Shown here: positions 59,301 through 64,000 of the stretch, piece after piece
Numbering within the stretch: position 1 is the first letter of the stretch
Layout of the letters: every line of letters starts with the position of its first letter
Assembly (NCBI RefSeq): GCF_000014865.1
Contig: NC_008576.1
Coordinates: 3,191,501 to 3,255,500 of the forward strand
Length of the DNA: 64,000 nucleotides
Reading direction: 5' to 3'
Origin: Magnetococcus marinus MC-1
GTDB taxonomy: Bacteria > Pseudomonadota > Magnetococcia > Magnetococcales > Magnetococcaceae
Position numbers and translations under genes: made by a program
The notes under the pieces: model-generated
Databases searched by the model: none
What the model was told of the DNA's origin: nothing
The model's input: only the letters and a program-made list of their open reading frames with translations

Positions 59301-60662
59301 CTCATCGGCATCGGGATTCACCGTCAGGGTAAAGCTGGTGGAGGCGCTGGTGGTATCATCCCCACCGCTGTCACCATCGACATCCAGCACATTAACCGTA
59401 ACGCCCATGTCAAACACACCGGAGACGTTGCCATCCACGGTGGCGGAGAGGCCATCCAGATCCCCGGCTTCCAGGGTCCAGGTGCCATCGCCATTGTCGG
59501 TACCCGCCGACAGGGTGACGGTATCGGGCACACCCGAGATCACCACCGAGGTGATGGACTCAGAACCATCCATATCGGTGATGGCGGTCTCAATGTTCAG
59601 AGGGATGGTGGTGGCATCTTCATTGCCTGTGGCATCAGCGGCGCTCAAGTCAGGGGCATCGGCCACCGAGGCCACCGTCACATTCAAATCTGCGGTGACG
59701 GTATTAGAAAGACCCGATGAGGTCTCTGTGGTGGTGGCCGTAACGTTAAGGGTAAAATCTTCGTTGGAATCCGCAGGGGGCAGCAGTTGCAAGCCATCGG
59801 CAAAATCCCCAGTGATGGTCCAAGTGCCATCGCCATTGTCGACAATAGGGTTTTCCGCGTCAGGATTTTCTGCCAGGAAAGCATCCGCAGCATCCGAACG
59901 GATTTCAGAACCTTCTGGGACCCCTTCAATCTTAACAACCAACTGTTCCGCGCCATCCTCTTGAGAGACGTTGAGGTTGATATCAATCCAACCATCTTCG
60001 TTCCCGGCGGCAGCTTCGGGCGTTAAAGTAATGCCATCGGCCAGCAAGGTGTCGTCAACCTCTGTCTCATCCGGTGTCTCTTCTTCAACAACAGCCTCTT
60101 CTTCAGCTGCCACCTCTTCTTCAACAACCTCTGGGGTGGTGGACTCAGGGGCAAAAGCGGTCTGCTCAGGGGTGGCGATAGCGGCAGGCTCATCGACAGC
60201 AGCATTCGGTTCACTCTCGTTGTTGGCTGGGATCGCCGCTTCGGTCTCAGGCAAACCAAACTGGAAACCAGCCTGGGATGCAATGCCCGCCGTGGGGGGG
60301 GTGATGGCAAAATCACCACCTTCGCTCCCTTGAGCATCCGCGATGTTGCTCTCTGCTTGCACGGGGGCTTCGTTATCGGTCTTCTCAACCTCAACCGTGC
60401 CGCTCTCCACAGCGGCTATCTCAGCATCGGTGGTAACCGACTCATTGGGTATAACTCGGCTGCCCATCTGAATGGTCGACATGCTTTGCAGGTCTTCATT
60501 CTGATTGCGGCTGCCATCGTGTCCCTGCTGCTGCTCAGCGTCCAAATTGACACTATTGTCGTTTTGCAGGACAGTCATGTCGTCCAGATTCTGCCGGGCC
60601 TCTTCACCATCGTCAGCAGCTACTTGAACCTTAGGGGTTTGGTTGCCAGTATCTTCGGCCAT
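47325..60662 (-). CDS. Giant RTX/cadherin-like repeat adhesin, type I secreted
   Basis: A 4,445-aa protein. There is no N-terminal signal peptide; the first 300 residues are acidic and low-complexity (EEEVAAEEEAVVEEETPD). Dozens of beta-sandwich repeats of about 120 residues follow, each with a T/GxEDxxI opening, DxDGSE and GxxDNGDGTW Asp-rich loops typical of calcium-binding Ig/cadherin-like adhesin repeats. Residues about 4310-4356 are RTX nonapeptides (GGDGNDIFQGGMGDDILAGG), and the extreme C-terminus (GTQIDFDGIDQIIW) is a typical type I secretion signal region. It should be exported by an ABC/MFP/TolC system not encoded here, and act in surface attachment. The start at 60662 is preferred: AGGAG lies 8 nt upstream, unlike the ATG at 60680. 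Single gene with its own terminator. Confidence 0.93.
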   Translation of the reverse strand: MAEDTGNQTPKVQVAADDGEEARQNLDDMTVLQNDNSVNLDAEQQQGHDGSRNQNEDLQSMSTIQMGSRVIPNESVTTDAEIAAVESGTVEVEKTDNEAPVQAESNIADAQGSEGGDFAITPPTAGIASQAGFQFGLPETEAAIPANNESEPNAAVDEPAAIATPEQTAFAPESTTPEVVEEEVAAEEEAVVEEETPDETEVDDTLLADGITLTPEAAAGNEDGWIDINLNVSQEDGAEQLVVKIEGVPEGSEIRSDAADAFLAENPDAENPIVDNGDGTWTITGDFADGLQLLPPADSNEDFTLNVTATTTETSSGLSNTVTADLNVTVASVADAPDLSAADATGNEDATTIPLNIETAITDMDGSESITSVVISGVPDTVTLSAGTDNGDGTWTLEAGDLDGLSATVDGNVSGVFDMGVTVNVLDVDGDSGGDDTTSASTSFTLTVNPDADEVTFTAGSASGAEDSWIDVNSSFAVTDTDGSEAVTGVTITGIPEGATLQMADGTPIEITDGSATLSMDQVTDNGDGSYSLAGLQVMAPADSNENFELGIRVTTTDDNGATTDTEITNGTISVEVASVADAPELSAGDVTGGEDATTIPLDIASAVTDMDGSESITSVVISGVPDTVTLSAGTDNGDGTWTLEAGDLDGLSATVDGNVSGVFDMGVTVNVLDVDGDSGGDDTTSASTSFTLTVNPDADEVTFTAGSASGAEDSWIDVNSSFAVTDTDGSEAVTGVTITGIPEGATLQMADGTPIEITDGSATLSMDQVTDNGDGSYSLAGLQVMAPADSNENFELGIRVTTTDDNGVSTDTEITNGSISVEVASVADAPELSAGDVTGGEDATTIPLDIASAVTDMDGSESITSVVISGVPDTVTLSAGTDNGDGTWTLEAGDLDGLSATVDGNVSGVFDMGVTVNVLDADGDSGGDDTSSASTSFTLTVNPDADEVTFTAGSASGAEDSWIDVNSSFAVTDTDGSEAVTGVTITGIPEGATLQMADGTPIEITDGSATLSMDQVTDNGDGSYSLAGLQVMAPADSNENFELGIRVTTTDDNGVSTDSEITNGTISVEVASVADAPELSAGDVTGGEDATTIPLDIASAVTDMDGSESITSVVISGVPDTVTLSAGTDNGDGTWTLEAGDLDGLSATVDGNVSGVFDMGVTVNVLDADGDSGGDDTSSASTSFTLTVNPDADEVTFTAGSASGAEDSWIDVNSSFAVTDTDGSEAVTGVTITGIPEGATLQMADGTPIEITDGSATLSMDQVTDNGDGSYSLAGLQVMAPADSNDNFELGIRVTTTDDNGATTDSEITNGTISVEVASVADAPELSAGDVTGGEDATTIPLDIASAVTDMDGSESITSVVISGVPDTVTLSAGTDNGDGTWTLEAGDLDGLSATVDGNVSGVFDMGVTVNVLDADGDSGGDDTSSASTSFTLTVNPDADEVTFTAGSASGAEDSWIDVNSSFAVTDTDGSEAVTGVTITGIPEGATLQMADGTPIEITDGSATLSMDQVTDNGDGSYSLAGLQVMAPADSNDNFELGIRVTTTDDNGATTDSEITNGTISVEVASVADAPELSAGDVTGGEDATTIPLDIASAVTDMDGSESITSVVISGVPDTVTLSAGTDNGDGTWTLEAGDLDGLSATVDGNVSGVFDMGVTVNVLDADGDSGGDDTSSASTSFTLTVNPDADEVTFTAGSASGAEDSWIDVNSSFAVTDTDGSEAVTGVTITGIPEGATLQMADGTPIEITDGSATLSMDQVTDNGDGSYSLAGLQVMAPADSNVDFELGIRVTTIDDNGATTDTEITNGTISVEVTGVADDPSLTVNDTTGTEDQAITLDISGGLADVDGSETLVVTIGGVPAGAQLSAGTDNGDGTWTITSTGDAPVDFSAIQLTDLPEDYSGKFDLDVSWNLNDVGDDGVTVDDSLNGSSSFTVTVNPDADAPDLNVGDVVGQEDATSIPLDIAAAVTDTDGSESITSVVISDVPDTVTLSAGTDNGDGTWTLSVGDLDGLSATVDGDVSGVFNMGVTVHVLDDGANSGGTDTTSVSSQFTLTVNPEADGVEITAGSASGREDQWISVNEPTFALQDTDGSESVTGVTLTGIPDGTEIRLADGTEITVNADGTAVIPMGAVTETATEGTFTIDGLEIKAPSDSNVDFSLGITVETTDSNGVTTDTVLDSGAIHVEVTSVADTPDLVANNVAGNEDAATIPLDIAAAVTDMDGSESITSVVISGVPDTVTLSAGTDNGDGTWTLEAGDLDGLSATVDGDVSGVFDMGVTVNVLDADADGAAGDDTTSRSTSFTLTVNPDSDGVSIVDGSASGLEDQWISVNEPVFTLLDTDGSEHVTGVVITGIPAGAELQMSDGTPINVNNGRATIPMDYVVEGDAENSYTINGLEIKAPADSNVDFDLGIRVTTIDSNGVTNDTARTNGTISVEVTGVADDPSLAFNDTTGTEDQAITLDISGGLADVDGSETLVVTIGGVPAGAQLSAGTDNGDGTWTITSTGDAPVDFSAIQLTDLPEDYSGQFGLDVSWNLNDYAEDGVTVDDALSGSSSFTVTVNPDADEVSVTSSASGSEDSWIDVSTSFAITDNDGSESVGSVTFSGLPAGASLQIVDPDSGDIIDLGTSTGTGDSFTIPAEYVVTSDHENFEVVGLQVQAPADSNVDFNMNLNVEVTDDNGITTDTITSTNAVHVEVVGVADGVQNMADAQDVDVREDNWFYLNSSSNGPGISSDLIDTDGSEQIFYQINADSSDVKLQVKVGNNWTTQSTDGDGNWNVSAADVDSGKVRMYGGSNEDSDFTVNVNAYTKDFAEDGSTVDDVSSLQSTSFSVNVQSDADGTKISFSGAGVEDTAITINNSIQLNDTDGSESLQGPVIISGVPEGATLSIVGDNAGFIHDNGDGSYSIDQEALSPTANNAHGDYKWEIPGLTFTPAENDSTDVKLTFTTTTVEATDDGNGYATQLTSKAVTIRVDADADGATINTVDAHGLEDHAISLEPTITLNGDIDGSETILGDVIITSDDPGAAGATMVVNGVTIQSSSHTVTTPVTDGAGNVVLGDNGKPQTTTETTTTWRVPTALLSVTVDGDGNTTGWTFDTMTVTPPENSDADFQLDFALVISDDGQDTAMATGSIHVEVDAVADAPELSVGNVGGTEDTAISLNINAALVDVDGSESMSVVIAGVPSGAMLSAGTDNGDGTWTLEPGDLQGLTITPPAQSNDAMHLTVTATSTESNPTTDQDAGTVDTPRASTSASFSVTVIGDADAAEFGDLSASMVEDQVVAGAPNGSVLLDLTSITLGADADDNSEQLSVVLSIPNDAPAGTYLWAPEADDLSYAGNGNWVVSEDAMGSIRLVTPEDYSGEINVDVAITVTERGFQVDDQGNLMLDGNGERIELTGGDKWTTTEQFHVTVIADADEPHISIQAAGHEDMDGGIPFTISPSVTDGNAHGGAEVITSVTVSDIPANVVLMQDGLPLTPDADGNYVFEPDNLDGLTLVTPTHSNEDFQVTVTATAMDNNGDVESNSVVHTVDVVGVADGVNDLVVDSDNGFVSDGVHQIPLQIDSTMIDQDGSEARYYIVSDLPDGAFLAAGVDGAGNAIHAGINAGEGQWIVTEDQLAQLHIVPQGGLVTGDHFDITVTAVTVENDGDVNFDSHVTVSINIDTDLDQSGNPGPGNGHPNSDVAWDGEVSGVAITSGGVGNEDSTIDMGVAATALQDNGTEITSFVIADADLPEGASLSAGIFNPLNGTWVFTAEQVETLEITPPEDFSGEMNIPMQAITIDVNGQELVQDHIVTVDVNAITDGPNIHISPVGGMEDSAIEIQVTLNMPDADGSETLSGVVVVEGVPEGATLSLGEQNPDTGNWEIPVAELTVTGSAEDGTATSWRTDGLTLTPPEDGNTNFNLTFKATGGEGGVDGAEDITVSATVNVNVVADADDVLLTVQDQVVTGLEDTGFELEGLSAVLDGSGAESINVVISGFPEGTTFSHGFNNGDGTWSVAPDDLDDLSVKPPVDFSGNMDLQLTSYSVDRDPDTGEIDIQANSSAEFTVTFEADADIFNASAEDAAGIENSAISLNLSAASLDMSDASPETMLIILDGLPDGSQLSVGTDNGDGTWSLTGDQLNGLTMTPPEEFTGTIHVTMSVSSDQNNVNVVDMDLGFTIEVDDTPVVTMDEMLVYDDIGDGLVDIGSHITITDTDSQNFSGATIAITDGEGAGDSFSFNGFQVSELVADDGSSTFMIDGTNITVSGGGFGGEGDLVLSGVESTDTYENVLHSIQLDVDEPGTRSLSVEVTDEEGATSEAGLFDVAVTQDEIQGTAGDDVMTGTDGNDHLSGGDGNDIFQGGMGDDILAGGAGDDLFIFGMNDGSDFISGGADYNDVIRMDGMTSDPVLDLGDVGNWTIDTNSDFTLQTIDVGGDVFDAITFDAGDAAGYITLEDGTQIDFDGIDQIIW
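55231..59683 (-). repeat. Six tandem 741-bp repeats within the adhesin gene
   Basis: A nearly identical unit of 741 bp (247 codons, two beta modules) recurs six times. The same landmark ATGCTCAGGGTGGCGGAACC (plus strand) lies at 55399, 56140, 56881, 57622, 58363 and 59104. Differences are few and mostly clustered at the module joints (for example ATTDTE versus VSTDSE). Limits are approximate. Confidence 0.92.
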
Positions 60663-60690
60663 GATCCCGTCTCCTGCCATGAGTATAAGA

Positions 60691-60710
60691 AAAACGCCCA
60701 GCAGCGTTTT
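60691..60710 (-). promoter_or_regulatory. Hairpin in the adhesin leader
   Basis: AAAACGC, loop of 6, GCGTTTT, 28 nt upstream of the adhesin start. The stem is short (7 bp) and lies just before the ribosome-binding site, so it could modulate translation or terminate early. Confidence 0.35.
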
Positions 60711-60960
60711 GATCTCGATTGGTTGCCCATTCCGTTACACGATTTGGTAAAATCTGCGCCCTTTATAATAGGGGCACGTACGGAAAAGAGTCGGATAGAT
60801 TCCGACACCATCATCATATCAAGGTACGCTCGTACTGGCAGCAAAAAACGGGGGCAAGGGAAAGTATTCATATCTTTTAAATACAATAGGATACATATCC
60901 ATCTTGCGGATTTTGGCAAAATTATATTTATGTATTATAAGCAGTATTTATTAATAGTAC

Positions 60961-61245
60961 TTATGATGCACTAATCTGGAGCGTGCGGATTCGCCCTTCA
61001 TTAGCTGATGAGGCCGTAGAATCAAAGCTATCCAGATTTTTCTGCGAAGGGAATTTAGCGACTGACATCTGATCGTGGATAGATCGGACCTTTCGTTCTA
61101 CCTGCTCAGCCTCAATCAATGCGCCCAGAATTTCATGAATCGTTCTGTTTCGCCGTTCATCCACCACCACCACTTCATCAAAGGCTGCCACCATACCGTG
61201 CAACTTCAGCCTCTTGAGACCATCGATCAGTTCATGACGTCGCAT
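60961..61245 (-). pseudogene. IstB-like ATPase remnant of an IS21-family element
   Basis: A 94-aa fragment matching the N-terminal region of IS21-family helper ATPases (IstB): MRRHELIDGLKRLKLHGMVA, then IHEILGALIEAEQVERKVRSI and AKFPSQKNLDSFD. It stops at NEGRIRTLQ, before the Walker A (GPTGTGKTH-type) motif, so the protein is not functional. No intact istA lies upstream. It indicates that this margin has lost an IS21 element, probably by deletion next to the adhesin leader. Confidence 0.8.
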
Positions 61246-61719
61246 GATGGCCGCCTAAAAAACGATTATGGGGGCATTTTTGCACGCCGTTTTTCCCCTC
61301 AAAGGGGTCATTATTGGATGCCGTTTAACAGAAAACCGACCTGTCAAACGCCTCGGCTTTTAGAGAATGTGGGGGAGAAGAGAGAATAGTGGGGCAGAGA
61401 GGGCGTAAACAGAGAGTGGCGATCTATCGCTAACCATTGAATTTATTAGCAGATTTCAGACAACAAAAAACCCCAGATTCGTTAGAACCTGAGGTTATTG
61501 GTTGACCAAAGACGACCTCCCTGCAAACCTTCTCCGCCTATTTTTTAGGCATTTTTGTTTCGCAAGAGGGTCACTATCGCTACCCAAGAACTCTAGCAAA
61601 AACAAGTCACATCGCCTTGATATTTATCAATAAAACAGCAAAAAAGCTTCCAACTCGACCCCTAAAAGTTTGCTTCAAAGGTCCGCTCGCCCGATCAAAT
61701 AAATTCACGAACCATGACC
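61246..61719. other. Non-coding region between istB remnant and Rpn gene
   Basis: About 470 bases with no gene. It may contain decayed IS21 sequence near 61246-61390 and holds the terminator at 61465-61494. Confidence 0.45.
61465..61494 (-). terminator. Intrinsic terminator on the minus strand
   Basis: On the minus strand CCTCAGGTTC, loop TAAC, GAATCTGGGG (two G-U pairs) followed by six T residues. It probably ends the transcript of the Rpn-family gene, 225 nt upstream. Confidence 0.75.
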
Positions 61720-62664
61720 CTACTTGAATACGGCTTCCAGCGTCTCCGCATCAAAAATTTGCTCACCCCAGGTCTCAAGTTCATCAATTGTAGCATTCGC
61801 TACTTTTAACTCAGCCCAAGCAGGTACTTCTCCAAATCGGCGATGAAGCAGGCGTAGAAGAAGTGAAGATTCACCCTCTTGACGGCCCTCTTGACGGCCC
61901 TCTTGACGGCCCTTAGACATCATCTCACGCGCAAACTGCGATGCATAGTGCTCTGCCTCACCAGGAAAAGCTTCCTCTGCATAAGCTCGTACATCTGCCA
62001 TTGTCATTCCCCTGTACGTCTGAATCAGATATCTCAGTACTAGCTTGGCAAACTCGGGATCCCCTTGGGCACCCTTCCCTATCTGCGGAATGACAACAAC
62101 ACCATCCGCACTATGAAACGCATACTTCATCGCCATCAGAGCAGCTCGCAAATGAGTATCCTGAGACAGGTCATCATCCGCGATGCGCCCTAAATCCGTC
62201 ACTGCAAAGCTGAAATCAAGCAGATGGTGTAACAAACCCTTATCTGCTTCAAGCAATGCTGAAAACTGGTTTGGGACCGTCCACTCACGAGCCCCATGAT
62301 AAACCACCAGAGGCACAATCGGAGGTAGCTTCTGCTGCCCTTCTTTTAGAAACCGCTCCCAGATCCTGACCATATAGCGCAAAAGTTGAAAGGCAACCCA
62401 TTCGTCTGCATAGCTCTTGTGCTCAATCAGGGCGTAAATGTATGCCGCCTTCCCCTCTTGAGTCTTAACCTTGAAAAGCCGGTCCGTTAAATGCTCCCGA
62501 AACTCACCATCAATGAAGGACCCATCCACCAACACAGGCGGCTCAGATGACAGTAACTCTGCTACTTCCTTTGGCAGACGCTCCCGAAGCAAAGTTCCAG
62601 TCTTATCTGGATCACTCAGCAATGCCTTCAGAAACCGATCGTGCGGCTGGGTAATCTTCGTCAT
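61720..62664 (-). CDS. Rpn-family recombination-promoting nuclease (PD-(D/E)XK type)
   Basis: A 314-aa protein matching the Rpn/YhgA-like transposase-31 family. MTKITQPHDRFLKALLSDP, DGSFIDGEFREHLTDRLFKV and YIYALIEHKSYADEWVAFQLLRYM contain the conserved Asp and E-x-K-like residues of a PD-(D/E)XK nuclease core; PPIVPLVVYHGAREW is a family hallmark. A tandem EGRQ repeat (GRQEGRQEGRQEGE, near residue 255), encoded by 12-bp repeats at about 61875-61913, precedes a helical tail. Repeats of this type are common in the family. The start at 62664 gives the usual MTK-IxxPHDRF N-terminus. Rpn proteins promote RecA-independent recombination in E. coli. Confidence 0.88.
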   Translation of the reverse strand: MTKITQPHDRFLKALLSDPDKTGTLLRERLPKEVAELLSSEPPVLVDGSFIDGEFREHLTDRLFKVKTQEGKAAYIYALIEHKSYADEWVAFQLLRYMVRIWERFLKEGQQKLPPIVPLVVYHGAREWTVPNQFSALLEADKGLLHHLLDFSFAVTDLGRIADDDLSQDTHLRAALMAMKYAFHSADGVVVIPQIGKGAQGDPEFAKLVLRYLIQTYRGMTMADVRAYAEEAFPGEAEHYASQFAREMMSKGRQEGRQEGRQEGESSLLLRLLHRRFGEVPAWAELKVANATIDELETWGEQIFDAETLEAVFK

Positions 62665-62706
62665 ACAGTGGTCAGTCCATTCAAAGCATTTTCCCAAGGG
62701 TATAAC

Positions 62707-63732
62707 ATGCTCGGCACTCTAACAGAACTCATCCACTACATCACGGGGTTGTTCAGGTCTCGTGCAGCCCTGCAACTGGAAATCCTCGCCCTGCGCCACC
62801 AGATTAATGTCTTACAACGCCAACGCCCCAAGCGCCCTACCCTACGCTATATGGACAGGATCTTTTGGGTTTGGCTATCTCAGATCTGGCCTAGGTGGAA
62901 ACACGCGTTAGTGATTATAAAACCAGCCACCGTCATCAAATGGCACAAGCAAGGCTTCAAGCTCTATTGGAAACGGAAGTCGCGACCAATACGCCCTGGC
63001 CGTCCTCGCGTCCCGCAGGAAGTGCGTGACCTAATTCGGCAAATGTCGCGGGAAAATCCACTCTGGGGAGCACCACGCATACATGGTGAGTTACTGAAAT
63101 TGGGCTACGATATAGGAGAGACATCCGTCTCAAAGTACATGCTCAAACCTGACAAGCCCCCTTCACAGACCTGGAGGACCTTCCTTGATAACCACGTAAA
63201 TCAGATCGTGGCCATGGACTTCTTCACCATACCGACAATCTTTTTCAAGGTGCTGCACGTCCTCATTCTGATCGACCACGATCGCCGCCGGATTATCCAT
63301 TTCAATGTTACGACCAATCCAACGTCAGCTTGGGTGGTTCAACAAATCCGCGAAGCATTTCCCTGGGATTCAGCTCCGCGTTTCCTGCTGCATGATCACG
63401 ATCCACTCTTCATGGCCAGTCAGCACTCACTCAAAGCCATGGGGATCGAAACGCTGATCACAGCCCCAGGATCGCCTTGGCAAAATGCCATCGCAGAACG
63501 GATGATCGGTAGTTGTCGCAGAGAGTGCTTTGACCACATCATCGTGCTCAACGAAGAACACCTGCGACAGCGGCTTGGGGAGTATGTGGATTATTACCAC
63601 CAGCGGACCCATTTGGGTTTGGCCAAAGATTCCCCGGTTCACCGTCCGATTCAGCACAATGAGTCTGGCAACATCGTTGCGCTCCCAGTTCTCGGTGGCC
63701 TACACCATCGGTACAAGCGTATCGCTGCCTGA
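62707..63732 (+). CDS. Integrase-core (rve/DDE) transposase
   Basis: A 341-aa stand-alone transposase with an N-terminal basic helical part (LALRHQINVLQRQRPKRP) and an integrase catalytic core. The core has VAMDFFTIPT (first Asp), FLLHDHDPLF (second Asp) and PWQNAIAERMIGSCRRECF (Glu), followed by YYHQRTHLGL. The closest general resemblance is to IS481/IS3-type integrase-core proteins. The ATG at 62707 matches that N-terminus. It is divergent from the Rpn gene, the two starts being 42 nt apart. No clear terminal inverted repeats were identified, so element limits are not given. Confidence 0.85.
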   Translation: MLGTLTELIHYITGLFRSRAALQLEILALRHQINVLQRQRPKRPTLRYMDRIFWVWLSQIWPRWKHALVIIKPATVIKWHKQGFKLYWKRKSRPIRPGRPRVPQEVRDLIRQMSRENPLWGAPRIHGELLKLGYDIGETSVSKYMLKPDKPPSQTWRTFLDNHVNQIVAMDFFTIPTIFFKVLHVLILIDHDRRRIIHFNVTTNPTSAWVVQQIREAFPWDSAPRFLLHDHDPLFMASQHSLKAMGIETLITAPGSPWQNAIAERMIGSCRRECFDHIIVLNEEHLRQRLGEYVDYYHQRTHLGLAKDSPVHRPIQHNESGNIVALPVLGGLHHRYKRIAA

Positions 63733-64000
63733 CATCTGTCAGCTATCGGTTTCTGATTTTCAAAGAGCGCATTGACCTGGCGTTCCAACCCTCTGTGCCT
63801 AAAATCCAAATTCTGGCAGAATCCAAACACACCAAGCCCTTCATCTCTTGTCGATTCTTCCAGATTCCACTCCATCAGACCAGAAAAATCGCTATGCCGC
63901 TGCCAGAATCAGTGCCAATTGTGGTGCGGACGACATTTTCGAGAGGCACACCTATTGAATTGCCGGGTTAATATGGGCTACTCTTCTTCACAAAAACAGT
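63733..64000. other. Region downstream of the transposase
   Basis: No gene is called in the last 268 bases. Short frames here lack ribosome-binding sites. The transposon's right end may lie in it, but its partner end was not recognised. Confidence 0.4.

Noticed and set aside
55392-59964. Series of 219- and 236-codon plus-strand ORFs
   Set aside because: They recur at exactly 741-bp intervals because the adhesin gene is repeated; they are antisense shadows.
1-64000. tRNA or rRNA genes
   Set aside because: No cloverleaf-like or rRNA-like sequence was recognised by eye; a tRNAscan-SE or Infernal run would settle this.

Overview
The window is chromosomal DNA of a Gram-negative proteobacterium. 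It has moderately high GC, dense short operons on both strands, two RND/membrane-fusion efflux systems, periplasmic c-type cytochromes, Tat-exported hydrogenase subunits and a type I-secretion (RTX) giant adhesin. A membrane-bound uptake [NiFe]-hydrogenase together with a likely sulfur-globule protein suggests a chemolithotrophic, sulfur-oxidising lifestyle. A magnetotactic-coccus lineage (Magnetococcus-like) is my guess from overall character only; no magnetosome gene is present to confirm it.

Layout. 0-2.5 kb: minus-strand hydrogenase operon hybO-hybA-hybB (hybB runs off the left edge). 3.1-11.4 kb: minus-strand unit tetR, membrane-fusion protein, RND pump and alkC; alkC is cut by a complete 2,095-bp IS1634-type element with 12-bp inverted repeats and a CTAA target duplication. 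11.5-14.4 kb: Gdt1-family exporter, methyltransferase, lipoprotein rhodanese, DUF1653 protein, a small basic ArfA-like ORF with a strong hairpin inside its 3' end, and a second periplasmic rhodanese. 14.5-19.4 kb: two alpha/beta-hydrolases, srkA, selO and an exported OB-fold protein. 19.5-23.9 kb: second RND operon. 24-29 kb: DyP peroxidase, HD-GYP phosphodiesterase, di-haem cytochrome c peroxidase and a response-regulator phosphatase. 29.4-33 kb: zntB, glpD-like, ppnP, yjdM/phnA and a small ORF. 33.3-38.2 kb: lipoprotein substrate-binding protein overlapping a hybrid histidine kinase, then an MFS transporter. 38.5-42.5 kb: sulfur-globule-like protein, a 50-aa membrane peptide, a palindromic repeat and topB. 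42.6-46.9 kb: TRAP-type binding protein paired with a dCache/HAMP/class III cyclase, and a divergent BLUF photoreceptor. 47.3-60.7 kb: one minus-strand gene of 4,445 codons for a calcium-type repeat adhesin, with six near-identical 741-bp tandem units. 60.9-64 kb: mobile-DNA margin with an istB remnant, an Rpn-family nuclease and an integrase-type transposase.

Themes. Several genes point to surface attachment and second-messenger control (giant adhesin, HD-GYP, cyclase, BLUF). Two solute-binding proteins sit next to membrane signalling proteins without a transporter permease. The most interesting candidates are the ArfA-like non-stop gene, the hydrogenase small subunit with Pro in place of a proximal-cluster Cys, the exactly reconstructible IS disruption of alkC, the 741-bp repeat array, and a palindromic repeat family present at two distant sites. 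No tRNA, rRNA or CRISPR array was seen.
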